64,000 nucleotides of DNA from Halosaccharopolyspora lacisalsi (GTDB taxonomy: Bacteria; Actinomycetota; Actinomycetes; Mycobacteriales; Pseudonocardiaceae). Shown here piece by piece: positions 1 through 7,415 of this stretch; positions within the stretch are counted from its first letter, which is position 1, and each line of letters begins with the position of its first letter. Under the pieces are notes generated by a model. It was not told where the DNA came from. It did no database searches and saw only the letters and a program-made list of their open reading frames with translations. The DNA is taken from contig NZ_JACGWZ010000003.1 in the NCBI RefSeq assembly GCF_014137975.1, positions 89,501-153,500 on the forward strand, written 5' to 3'. The position numbers were made by a program, and so were the translations under genes.

Positions 1-441
1 CGCCGAACTCGTCAGCCGCAGCTTCTCCGAGTCCTCGTCCAGGTGCTCCAGTATCCCGAGCGCGACGAGCTGCTCCACGCGTTCGTCGTCGAGCGTGCGC
101 CCGGCCCTCTGGTTGAGCTCGTGCCGGTCGATGTCCTCGGCCTGGTCGTTGGTCCAGGGGGCGAGCAGGGCGCGCTGGAGAGCGAGGTCCTCGGGCGAGG
201 CGTCGTCGGGGATGCGCTGGAGGTGCCCCTCGATGGCCGAGAGGGTGAACCCGAGATTCTGCAGCTCGCGGATGAGATCGAGCCGAGCGAGGTGTTCGCT
301 GCCGTACAACCCCAGGCGCCCGCGCAGGTGCGGAGGCGGGATGAGTCCGCGTGAGGAGTAGAAGCGAATAGTGCGCACGGTAACGCCGGCCCGTGCCGCG
401 AGTCCGTCGATGGTGAGCTCTTCATCCGCTGTCCGGAGCAT
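1..441 (-). CDS. MerR family transcriptional regulator (C-terminus cut by window edge)
   Basis: The 147 codons present begin MLRTADEELTIDGLAARAG and contain a MerR-type winged helix-turn-helix (GVTVRTIRFYSSRGLI, about residues 18-33), then the leucine-rich dimer region. The stop codon lies outside the window. MerR proteins bind long-spacer promoters as dimers. The gene is divergent from the acyl-CoA racemase/dehydrogenase pair, and an imperfect palindrome lies between them at 465-487, so it probably controls that pair and itself. The effector is unknown; acyl-CoA or a branched-chain acid is an inference from the neighbours, by analogy with LiuR-type MerR regulators. No Cys cluster suggesting metal sensing is visible in the part present. 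Confidence 0.9.
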   Translation of the reverse strand, partial: MLRTADEELTIDGLAARAGVTVRTIRFYSSRGLIPPPHLRGRLGLYGSEHLARLDLIRELQNLGFTLSAIEGHLQRIPDDASPEDLALQRALLAPWTNDQAEDIDRHELNQRAGRTLDDERVEQLVALGILEHLDEDSEKLRLTSSA

Positions 442-457
442 AGGAGCACCATACTCC

Positions 458-493
458 TTGACCGGTGTGACACCAGCGGTGTAACACTATCAG
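458..493. promoter_or_regulatory. Divergent promoter with MerR-like operator
   Basis: TTGACC at 458-463 and TAACAC at 482-487 form -35/-10-like boxes separated by 18 bp. Long spacers are usual for MerR-controlled promoters. Between and over them lies GTGTGACACC (465-474), spacer AGC, GGTGTAACAC (478-487): a 10-bp inverted repeat with one mismatch. A related 17-bp core (TGACA-n5-GGTGT-n-A) occurs upstream of the thiolase gene at 19776-19792. The boxes are read from sequence; the regulator assignment is inference. Confidence 0.55.
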
Positions 494-554
494 CGTCATA
501 TTTGTTGTGCTCGCCGTCACCCGTGCGGTGACCGGTCGATTGGGAGACACGCGC

Positions 555-1718
555 GTGGCGGAACCGGACGGTGACGGTGCTCGTAGGGGGCCTCTTGCCG
601 GCGTTCGCGTGGTGGAACTGGCCGGGCTCGGTCCCGCCCCGTTCTGCGCGATGCTGCTGGCCGATCTCGGCGCCGACGTGGTGCGAGTGCAGCGGCCCGG
701 CGACGGGGGCGCCCCGGACGGCCTGCTCGATCGTGGCAAACGCTCGGTGGCGGTGGACCTGAAGCACGAGCGGGGCCCCGAGACGGTGCTCGGGCTGGTC
801 GAACGCGCCGACGTGCTGTTGGAGGGATACCGGCCCGGAGTGGCCGAACGCCTCGGAGTGGGGCCGCAGCAGTGCTGGCAGGTCCGGCCGAGCCTGGTCT
901 ACGGGCGGATGACCGGCTGGGGGCAGGACGGTCCGCTGGCCTCCACGGCCGGCCACGACATCGACTACATCGCCCTCAGCGGAATGCTGCACGCTCTCGG
1001 GCGCGCGGGAGGGCCACCGCAGGTGCCGGTGAACCTGCTGGGCGACTTCGGCGGCGGTGCGATGTACCTGACCGTCGGAGTGCTGGCCGCGGTCATCCAG
1101 GCGCGGGGCGGCGGCCACGGACAGGTGGTCGACGCCTCCATCGTGGATGGATCGGCGCATCTCGGCACCATGCTGTTCGGAATGCTCTCGGCCGGGGGAT
1201 GGAACACCGAGCGCGGGACCAACCTGCTCGACACCGGTGCGCCCTTCTACGACGTCTACGCCACCTCCGACGGCGAGTACGTGGCCGTCGGTGCCCTGGA
1301 GCCTCGCTTCTACGACGAGCTGATCGAACGCCTCGGCCTCACCGGAGAGGTCCCCGACCGCGACGATCCGGCGAACTGGCCCGAACTGCGCGAGCGGCTC
1401 GGTGAGGCCTTCGCGCGGGGAACCCGGCAGGAGTGGGCCGAGGTGTTCGCCGACTCCGACGCCTGCGTGACGCCGGTGCTGTCGATGACCGAGGCGGCCG
1501 AGAACCCGCACGTGCGGGCGCGGGGGACGCTGACGCGCTCCGACGGTGTGCTCCAACCCGCCCCGGCGCCCAGGTTCTCCCACACACCGAACCCCCCACT
1601 CCGCCCCGCGCCCGAACCGGGGGCCGACGGTGCGTCGGTGCTACGTGAGTGGCAGGTCGGCAACGGTGACGACCTGCTGGAGTCCGGAGCCATCCGGCCG
1701 AACCGAGAGGATGCGTGA
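555..1718 (+). CDS. Alpha-methylacyl-CoA racemase (CaiB/BaiF CoA-transferase superfamily)
   Basis: A 387-residue protein of the family III CoA-transferase fold. It probably epimerises (2R)/(2S)-methylacyl-CoA so that branched acyl-CoAs can enter beta-oxidation. The three residues used by the mycobacterial racemase (His126, Asp156, Glu241) are present with identical spacing: His134 in GHDIDYIALSG, Asp164 in LLGDFGGGA and Glu249 in VGALEPRFY. The GTG at 555 was chosen because GGGAGA lies 7 nt upstream; the frame is open to 507. It is followed after 3 nt by an acyl-CoA dehydrogenase, forming a two-gene catabolic unit opposite a MerR regulator. Other CaiB-type transferases lack this racemase triad, so the racemase call is favoured. 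Confidence 0.87.
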   Translation: MAEPDGDGARRGPLAGVRVVELAGLGPAPFCAMLLADLGADVVRVQRPGDGGAPDGLLDRGKRSVAVDLKHERGPETVLGLVERADVLLEGYRPGVAERLGVGPQQCWQVRPSLVYGRMTGWGQDGPLASTAGHDIDYIALSGMLHALGRAGGPPQVPVNLLGDFGGGAMYLTVGVLAAVIQARGGGHGQVVDASIVDGSAHLGTMLFGMLSAGGWNTERGTNLLDTGAPFYDVYATSDGEYVAVGALEPRFYDELIERLGLTGEVPDRDDPANWPELRERLGEAFARGTRQEWAEVFADSDACVTPVLSMTEAAENPHVRARGTLTRSDGVLQPAPAPRFSHTPNPPLRPAPEPGADGASVLREWQVGNGDDLLESGAIRPNREDA

Positions 1719-1721
1719 GCC

Positions 1722-2864
1722 ATGCGCAGGGAACTGTTCGACGACGAGCACGAGGCGTTCCGGGAGTCCGTGCGCGCGTTCGTGAACAAGGAGCTCGTCC
1801 CGCACCAGCAGGAGTGGGAAGCGGCGGGCGTGGTCAGCCGCGATGCCTGGTTGGCCGCCGGTAAGCAGGGCCTGCTGGGGACCTCGGTCGAGGAGCGCTA
1901 CGGCGGTGGCGGTGTCGAGGACTTCCGCTTCAACGTCGTCTTCGACGAGGAACTGGTCTCGGCCGGGATATCCGGTTTCGGCGTCCCGGTGCACAACGAC
2001 ATCAACGAGCCCTACCTGACGCGCCTGGCCACCGAGGAGCAGAAGCAGCGCTGGATGCCGGGCTTCTGCAGCGGCGAGACGATCACCGCCATCGCCATGA
2101 CCGAGCCCGGCACGGGCAGTGACCTCCAGGGCATCCAGACCAGCGCGGTCCGCGACGGCGACGAGTACGTGCTCAACGGGCAGAAGACCTTCATCAGCAA
2201 CGGCGTCAACGCCGACCTGGTCATCGTGGCCGCCCGCACCGACCCCGACGCCGGGCACGAGGGCATCAGCCTGCTCGTGGTCGAGCGCGGGACGCCGGGC
2301 TTCGAGCGGGGCCGCAACCTGGACAAGATCGGCCAGAAGTCCCAGGACACCGCCGAACTGTTCTTCAACGACGTGCGGGTGCCCGCGGCCAACCTGCTCG
2401 GCGAGGAGGGCCAGGGATTCGTCTACCTGATGCAGAACCTGCCGCAGGAGCGGTTGTCCATCGCGGTCGCCTCGGCGGCCAGCGCGGAGAAGGTGCTGGA
2501 GGTGACCAAGGACTACTGCCGGGAGCGGACCGCGTTCGGCCGTCCCATCGGCAAGTTCCAGAACACCCGCTTCGAGCTGGCGGAGATGGCCACCGAGGTG
2601 CGGATCGGCCGGGTCTTCGTGGACCGCTGCGTGACCGAGCACCTGCGCGGTGAGCTGAGCATCGAGAACGCCGCGATGGCCAAGTGGTGGCTGTCGGAGA
2701 TGAACAAGCGGGTCGTGGACCGGTGTCTCCAGCTGCACGGCGGGTACGGGTACATGACCGAGTACCCGGTCGCCAAGGCGTTCCTGGACTCCCGGGTGCA
2801 GACGATCTACGGCGGTACGACGGAGATCATGAAGGAGATCGTCGGCAGGTCGATGGGTTTCTAG
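1722..2864 (+). CDS. Acyl-CoA dehydrogenase
   Basis: A 380-residue FAD enzyme introducing the alpha,beta double bond in an acyl-CoA. It has the family signatures AMTEPGTGSDLQGIQT (FAD/substrate loop), the C-terminal QLHGGYGYMTEYPV segment and the YGGTTEIMKEIVGRSMGF tail; the Glu of GGTTEI is at the usual catalytic-base position. The length is standard. It starts 3 nt after the racemase stop and is very likely co-transcribed and translationally coupled with it. The substrate is probably a branched or methylated acyl-CoA by context; chain length cannot be read from sequence. Confidence 0.95.
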   Translation: MRRELFDDEHEAFRESVRAFVNKELVPHQQEWEAAGVVSRDAWLAAGKQGLLGTSVEERYGGGGVEDFRFNVVFDEELVSAGISGFGVPVHNDINEPYLTRLATEEQKQRWMPGFCSGETITAIAMTEPGTGSDLQGIQTSAVRDGDEYVLNGQKTFISNGVNADLVIVAARTDPDAGHEGISLLVVERGTPGFERGRNLDKIGQKSQDTAELFFNDVRVPAANLLGEEGQGFVYLMQNLPQERLSIAVASAASAEKVLEVTKDYCRERTAFGRPIGKFQNTRFELAEMATEVRIGRVFVDRCVTEHLRGELSIENAAMAKWWLSEMNKRVVDRCLQLHGGYGYMTEYPVAKAFLDSRVQTIYGGTTEIMKEIVGRSMGF

Positions 2865-2950
2865 GGAAACATCCGTTCGGGGGCGGGTCGATTCGGCGCG
2901 AGCGGGCTACAGTCGCACCAGGCACGGGTGTCTTCGGTGGGAGGTGGCAC

Positions 2951-4120
2951 GTGACGGACTGGATCGTCGTCCCCGACAGGGTCGATCGTGGACTGGCCGA
3001 CGTGCTGCCGTCGCTGCTGTCCGCGATGGGGACGGCGGGCTTCGCCGACACGCTGGACCTGCCGAAGTGCCGCAACGCCGCCGTGCTGCTGGTGGACGGG
3101 CTCGGCTGGAACCTGCTGCACGAGTACGCCGCGGACGCTCCGTTCCTGGCGGGGCTGGCCACCGGCGCACCGCTCACGGTCGGATTCCCGACCACGACCT
3201 CCACGAGCATCACCTCGCTGGGTACCGGCCGGCGTTCCGGGGAGCACGGCGTCGTCGGTTACTCGTTCGCCGAACCCTCGGGCGGATTGCTGCACCCGCT
3301 GAGCTGGGCGACTCACGGCACTGTCGACGACGCCGCGGGCAAACGACGCAGTCTGCTGGAAGCGTGGCCGCCGGAGCGGGCCCAGCCCGGCCGGACCGTG
3401 GCGCAGCAGGCGGTCGACGCCGGGGTCGACTTCCGCCTGGCCACCCCGCCCGAATTCCGGGACACCGGCCTGACCAGGGCGGCCCTCCGGGGAGGTGACT
3501 TCCGCGGGGTGCTGGCGATGGGAGACCTCGGCACGGAGCTCGTCACCGCCGTGGAGAGCTCCGAGCGGACGCTGTGCTACGGCTACCACGGTCAGCTGGA
3601 CATGATGGGACACGTCTACGGGCCGGGGTCGCTGCCGTGGCGCCTGCAACTCGCCCAGGTGGACCGGCTGGTCGCCTCGATGGCCGAGCGGCTGGCCGAT
3701 GACGCCGTGCTGGCCGTCGTGGCCGATCACGGCATGGTCGGTCTCGACCCCGGGAGCTTGCTCGACGCCGACACCGAACCGGCCCTGCGGGACGGTGTCC
3801 GACTGATCGGCGGCGAGGTGCGCGCCCGCCACGTCTATGCCGAACCCGGCGCGGTCGAGGACGTGCGTGCGGCCTGGCAGGAGACAGTCGGTTCCGACGG
3901 CGTGGTGGTCTCGGGAGAACGGGCCATCGAGGAGGGCTGGTTCGGTCCGGTCGTCGACGAGGCCGTGCTCCCGCGGATCGGCGATGTCCTCGCCGTGATG
4001 GGAAGTGGTGCGGGAGTCGCGCGCACCGAGGTCGAGCCGGGGGAGTCGCGTCTGCTGGGCCAGCACGGTTCGCTCACGGCCGACGAGCAGTTCGTACCGC
4101 TGCTGGTGATCGGAGGCTGA
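2951..4120 (+). CDS. Alkaline phosphatase/type I phosphodiesterase superfamily protein
   Basis: 389 residues. Metal-binding and nucleophile motifs of the superfamily are visible: AAVLLVDGLGWN (metal Asp), GFPTTTSTSITSLGTG (Thr nucleophile region), YHGQLDMMGHVYGPGS (metal Asp/His) and VVADHGMVGL (Asp-His pair). Likely a nucleotide pyrophosphatase or phosphodiesterase; no signal peptide is seen. GTG 2951 was chosen because GGGAGG lies 6 nt upstream; the open frame continues upstream into the previous gene but without a sensible start. It is followed 5 nt later by the MpaB-like gene, suggesting one transcript. The substrate is unknown. Confidence 0.85.
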   Translation: MTDWIVVPDRVDRGLADVLPSLLSAMGTAGFADTLDLPKCRNAAVLLVDGLGWNLLHEYAADAPFLAGLATGAPLTVGFPTTTSTSITSLGTGRRSGEHGVVGYSFAEPSGGLLHPLSWATHGTVDDAAGKRRSLLEAWPPERAQPGRTVAQQAVDAGVDFRLATPPEFRDTGLTRAALRGGDFRGVLAMGDLGTELVTAVESSERTLCYGYHGQLDMMGHVYGPGSLPWRLQLAQVDRLVASMAERLADDAVLAVVADHGMVGLDPGSLLDADTEPALRDGVRLIGGEVRARHVYAEPGAVEDVRAAWQETVGSDGVVVSGERAIEEGWFGPVVDEAVLPRIGDVLAVMGSGAGVARTEVEPGESRLLGQHGSLTADEQFVPLLVIGG

Positions 4121-4125
4121 CGGGG

Positions 4126-5025
4126 ATGTCCGCACGAGACGGGAGTTCGGTGTCCGGTCCGCCGGGGCGTTTCCGCAGGCTGCGACTGATCCGTTCGTTG
4201 GACCCGGAGCGCGACCACCAGCTCGTCTACCGGATCTCGGCCGGCCTGGAGTTTCCCTGGGACTACAAGAGGGCACTGGAACTCGCGCTGTTCCGGACGT
4301 TCTGCGTGCCCAGCATCTCCGGTCTGCTCGCCCGCACCGGCGAGTTCGCCACCCGCACCCAGCGGCGCTACGACGACACGGCCGTGCTCATGGAGGAAGT
4401 GGCCCTGCACGGCTACGACTCCTCGCGCGGCAAGCAGTCATTGCGCAGGATCAACCGGATGCACGGACAGTACGACATCACCAACGACGACATGCGCTAC
4501 GTGCTGTCGACGTTCGTCTACGATCCGATCCACTGGATCGACTCCTACGGATGGCGGCCCCTCAGCCGACACGAGAAGCTGGCCGGTTACTACTACTACC
4601 GTGAGGTCGGGCGCAGGATGGGCATCCGCGAGATTCCCGGATCCTACGAGGATTTCGAGCGCTTCAAACGCGACTACGAGGACCGCCACGTCCGCTACGC
4701 CGAGAGCAACCACGAGGTGGGAGCGGACTGCCTGGAGATGTTTCGCGGTTGGTTCCCGCGCCCGATGCGCGGACTCGCCGGACGCGGATTCGTGGCCGGG
4801 CTGGACCCCTCGATGCGTCGCGCCTTCGGGTTTCCCGAGCCCGCCGCGGCCACGGTCACGGCCGTGCGCGGTGCGCTGCGACTGCGCGGTGCGGTCGAGC
4901 GCTATCTGCCCGCGCGCCAGCGCAGTCGTCTCGGCAAGGGCATCAACCGCACCTACCCCGGCTACCCGAAGGGCTACGACCTGGAATCGATCGGCGCCCT
5001 CGGGTCCGGCTGCCCGGTGCGGTGA
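4126..5025 (+). CDS. Oxygenase MpaB family protein (DUF2236)
   Basis: 299 residues resembling the DUF2236/latex-clearing-protein family of heme proteins. Typical segments are RTFCVPSISGLLARTGEFATR, the RINRMHGQYDI stretch containing a candidate heme-axial His, and LSTFVYDPIHWIDSYGWRPLS. No signal peptide is seen. The reaction is unknown; family members oxidise rubber, fungal metabolites or act on other substrates. The last 33 bp (4987-5019) are repeated imperfectly at 5477-5509, evidence of a local tandem duplication that included the 3' end of this gene. Convergent with the small membrane gene downstream. Confidence 0.85.
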   Translation: MSARDGSSVSGPPGRFRRLRLIRSLDPERDHQLVYRISAGLEFPWDYKRALELALFRTFCVPSISGLLARTGEFATRTQRRYDDTAVLMEEVALHGYDSSRGKQSLRRINRMHGQYDITNDDMRYVLSTFVYDPIHWIDSYGWRPLSRHEKLAGYYYYREVGRRMGIREIPGSYEDFERFKRDYEDRHVRYAESNHEVGADCLEMFRGWFPRPMRGLAGRGFVAGLDPSMRRAFGFPEPAAATVTAVRGALRLRGAVERYLPARQRSRLGKGINRTYPGYPKGYDLESIGALGSGCPVR

Positions 5026-5035
5026 ACCAGATCGG

Positions 5036-5389
5036 TCACCCCGCCAGGAAGTACATGGCGAGGAGACGTAGGTACAGCAGCAGGGTCGTGACGCATACGA
5101 TGATGCACACTACCCGGGCGATCCTCAAACGCCGTGGTCGTACGGATGGGTCGTTCCGGTCCGCGAGCGTGTAACCGAGGAGAAGCGCTGTCAACATGCT
5201 CAGAATGAGCGTTGCCCATGAGAGGAATCCCTCGGGGTGGAAAATGTCCCACGCGGAAAAGCGCGTCACGAGCATGGCCCCGAGTAGTACGGGAAAGGCG
5301 AGTACCGTGATCGAGAGCTTGACGGGATCCCGGTCGCGGGTTCGTGCCTGCTCCTGCTCCTGCTCCTGGTGTTCCACTTCGTAGGCCAT
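5036..5389 (-). CDS. Small membrane protein, copy 1 of a tandem pair
   Basis: 117 residues beginning MAYEVEHQEQEQEQ, with a charged cytoplasmic N-terminus, then about three hydrophobic segments (ITVLAFPVLLGAML, LILSMLTALLLGYTLA, VVCIIVCVTTLLLYLRLL). Start 5389 was chosen because the neighbouring paralogue begins at the equivalent residue (MTYEAERQAQ); an ATG at 5416 would add nine residues. The hexanucleotide repeat in the N-terminus encodes EQEQEQ. Function unknown. It ends the leftward EspC-like operon and may be an accessory or immunity protein (inference only). Confidence 0.7.
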   Translation of the reverse strand: MAYEVEHQEQEQEQARTRDRDPVKLSITVLAFPVLLGAMLVTRFSAWDIFHPEGFLSWATLILSMLTALLLGYTLADRNDPSVRPRRLRIARVVCIIVCVTTLLLYLRLLAMYFLAG

Positions 5390-5476
5390 GTCTTTCTTCG
5401 CTGGTGGTTTGGGCATGTGCCAGGGATTGCCATGTCACCTCGCCCACTTCGGTTGTTCGAAGGATGCGGTCTGAAC

Positions 5477-5509
5477 TCGATCTGCGCCCTCGGCTTCGGC
5501 TGCCCTGTG
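5477..5509. repeat. Relic second copy of the MpaB-gene 3' end
   Basis: 33 bp matching 4987-5019 at 29 of 33 positions, offset 490 bp. It lies between the two paralogous membrane genes and encodes the same terminal peptide sense (SICALGFGCPV versus SIGALGSGCPV). It shows that the tandem duplication unit ran from inside the oxygenase gene through one membrane gene. Confidence 0.8.
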
Positions 5510-5524
5510 GAGCGAGCCCGACGG

Positions 5525-5857
5525 TCAGTCGGCCAGGATGTAGATGACGGTGAAGAGGGCATACAAGAACATGAACGTGATGCCCACAATGATGCATGTT
5601 CCTCTGAGGATTCCCCAAGGCGAAGATCGTGCGCGTTGGCCGCTCCATTCCGAGAGCGTGAATCCGGCGGGAAACAGTGCCAGCAGGCCCAAGGTGATGA
5701 CCGCCCATGAGAGTGCCCCCGCTGGCTGGAGAAAGCGCAGCACGAGAAAGCATCCGACAAGTGCGGGAAAGGCGATTATTCTGGTCCAGAGCTTTGCGGG
5801 GTCCCGGTTGCGGTCCCGTGCTCGCTTCTGCGCCTGACGTTCCGCTTCGTAGGTCAT
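5525..5857 (-). CDS. Small membrane protein, copy 2 of the tandem pair
   Basis: 110 residues, MTYEAERQAQKRARDRNRD then hydrophobic segments. It aligns with the neighbour along its whole length: RDRDPVKLSITVLAFPVLLG in copy 1 versus RNRDPAKLWTRIIAFPALVG here. The ATG overlaps the stop of the upstream 247-residue gene (ATGA), and an AGGGG element lies in that gene's end, so it is translationally coupled to it. Membrane-located, role unknown. Confidence 0.72.
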   Translation of the reverse strand: MTYEAERQAQKRARDRNRDPAKLWTRIIAFPALVGCFLVLRFLQPAGALSWAVITLGLLALFPAGFTLSEWSGQRARSSPWGILRGTCIIVGITFMFLYALFTVIYILAD

Positions 5858-6597
5858 GGTTTCCCCTGCTGATTCCGCCCGAGCGCGTCGTTGAAGATGG
5901 TTTCTTCGTTGTTCATGGATCCGGACCGTATGAGAAGGTAGGAGTCATCGATGAAATCGATGCGCAAAAAGTGCTTCCGCGGGATGCTGCGGCCGAAGTG
6001 GAGTGTTTGCATCTGCCGGACCCGTTGCACACCGATCTCGTGGAACGAGGTGGCACTGTTGTGGTTGCTGAACTTGTTGGACAGGCCCTCGGCCGCGCTC
6101 TGCGCCTGCGCGACGGCCTGTCGAGCCTTGCCGAACCACCCCTTGCCCTCTGTCACGGGCTCGGGCGCCGTGTCCGGTTCAGTGAGAATGCCGGATTCGA
6201 CGACGAGGGCCAGCCGGGTGCTACTGGCCACCAGGAGGGTGTGATCGTACCCGGCGGCCAGGTGGTCGGCGAAGCGAACGGCGTCCTGGTCGGAACGAGC
6301 GGCGGTGGCCCACCAACCGATCGAGGGATCATCGGCCCACTCGTCGCCCATGAACCTTCCCGTGGTCACCGCTTCGGAGGGCAGTGGCCAGAAGGGGGCT
6401 TCGAGAGTGGTTTGTGGAACTTCGCCCAGCGGGGCGTGCGGTACGTGCGGCTGACCGTTGATGACGGAGGCCGCGTACGCCTGCTGGCCGATGTGCACCC
6501 AGAGCAGCGCTTCTCCGGACGTTGTCCACTGCTCGGTCAGATGATTTTCCCACTTTTGGCGAAGCGCCATCGCCTCTTTTGGAGTGTGGTCAGTCAT
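5854..6597 (-). CDS. Unknown protein of the EspC-like operon
   Basis: 247 residues, soluble, Trp-rich N-terminal half (EQWTTSGEALLWVHIGQQAY). The C-terminal half has STRLALVVESG and later HFLRIDFIDDSYLLIRSGSM. These match in order and spacing STRLALVV/SHRLSLVV and ICFRVVLDDDSGFDF in the next gene upstream (6619-7401), so the two are probably distant paralogues sharing a beta-rich (perhaps PH-like) domain. ATG 6597 is preceded by GAGGGA. Its 3' end overlaps the small membrane gene by 4 bp. No known family recognised. Confidence 0.75.
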   Translation of the reverse strand: MTDHTPKEAMALRQKWENHLTEQWTTSGEALLWVHIGQQAYAASVINGQPHVPHAPLGEVPQTTLEAPFWPLPSEAVTTGRFMGDEWADDPSIGWWATAARSDQDAVRFADHLAAGYDHTLLVASSTRLALVVESGILTEPDTAPEPVTEGKGWFGKARQAVAQAQSAAEGLSNKFSNHNSATSFHEIGVQRVRQMQTLHFGRSIPRKHFLRIDFIDDSYLLIRSGSMNNEETIFNDALGRNQQGKP

Positions 6598-6618
6598 GGA
6601 TCCCTCGTCGGTGTGTCC

Positions 6619-7401
6619 TCATGCTCGCCCCATCGTCATTTCCATCATGCGAAGGGGTTCGCCGTACTTCTCGCAGAAATCGAAACCCGAGTCGTCGTCC
6701 AGGACGACCCTGAAGCAGATTCCTCCTCGGAAGTCTTGGCTCAGCTCTCGCTGTGGGGTGTCGAATGCTTTGATTTCGTTTCGGTCGATATCGAAAAAAC
6801 TTCGCAGCCCATCGCTTCGCAGTGGGGTGCCGGGAGGGTTCGGTCCGAACTTTTCCGGATGTTTTTCGGTGAACGACCTGGCCTGTTTGAGTAGCTTGAA
6901 CGGCGATCCTGAGGCCTGTTGCGCGTCCGCTGCTTCCTCTTCCTGTGCTTCGTCGGAAACCACGAGGCTCAGCCGGTGTGATGTCAGTATCCAATCGGAC
7001 CGAATGTGGTCCAACGTCACTTCGGTCGATCCGAGGAGTCTCGCCGCTTCTCCGAGAGAAAGCAGGCGCGCCGCTTTGGAATTCGGGTGACCACCGAAAA
7101 CGACGACGTCGGGGAGGTCGCTCTTGGGGTTTCCGCCGACATTTCTTCCTGGCTCGCCTCCTCCGCCGAACACGGCTGTCAACCCCACGTCCAGTGCTGT
7201 TCCACCGACCGCGGAAGCCGCCCTCTTGACGTTTTTACCGGCTCGTTTCCCCCAGCCGGGCAACGGTTTTCCCGAGAGATCGAGTCCCTCGACATCGTAA
7301 CGAAGGGACGTTTGCGGGAAGGTCCAGACGATCGGCTCGCCGGTCCGGCACCAGCTGGTTCGAGCAGCGAGGGACTTTCCGAGTGGCTGGGAAACCGTCA
7401 T
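6619..7401 (-). CDS. Unknown protein of the EspC-like operon
   Basis: 260 residues starting MTVSQPLGKSLAARTSW. The open frame extends further, but ATG 7401 has a strong GGAGG 6 nt upstream. Contains a glycine-rich hydrophobic stretch (ALDVGLTAVFGGGGEPG), the SHRLSLVV segment and a C-terminal acidic beta-rich region. Probably paralogous to the 247-residue neighbour. No enzyme motif seen. Sits 14 nt after the EspC-like gene, so co-expressed with it; may be a chaperone or partner of the secreted protein (inference). Confidence 0.75.
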   Translation of the reverse strand: MTVSQPLGKSLAARTSWCRTGEPIVWTFPQTSLRYDVEGLDLSGKPLPGWGKRAGKNVKRAASAVGGTALDVGLTAVFGGGGEPGRNVGGNPKSDLPDVVVFGGHPNSKAARLLSLGEAARLLGSTEVTLDHIRSDWILTSHRLSLVVSDEAQEEEAADAQQASGSPFKLLKQARSFTEKHPEKFGPNPPGTPLRSDGLRSFFDIDRNEIKAFDTPQRELSQDFRGGICFRVVLDDDSGFDFCEKYGEPLRMMEMTMGRA

Positions 7402-7415
7402 AGTGAACCTCCGTC

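Noticed and set aside
12-1583. 523-codon minus-strand frame across the racemase gene
   Set aside because: Low-complexity Arg/Pro/His composition; it is the shadow of two real genes in other frames.
5351-5370. CTCCTG repeat as possible CRISPR or phase-variable tract
   Set aside because: It simply encodes an EQEQEQ tract; unit count is small and in frame. No CRISPR array is seen anywhere in the window.
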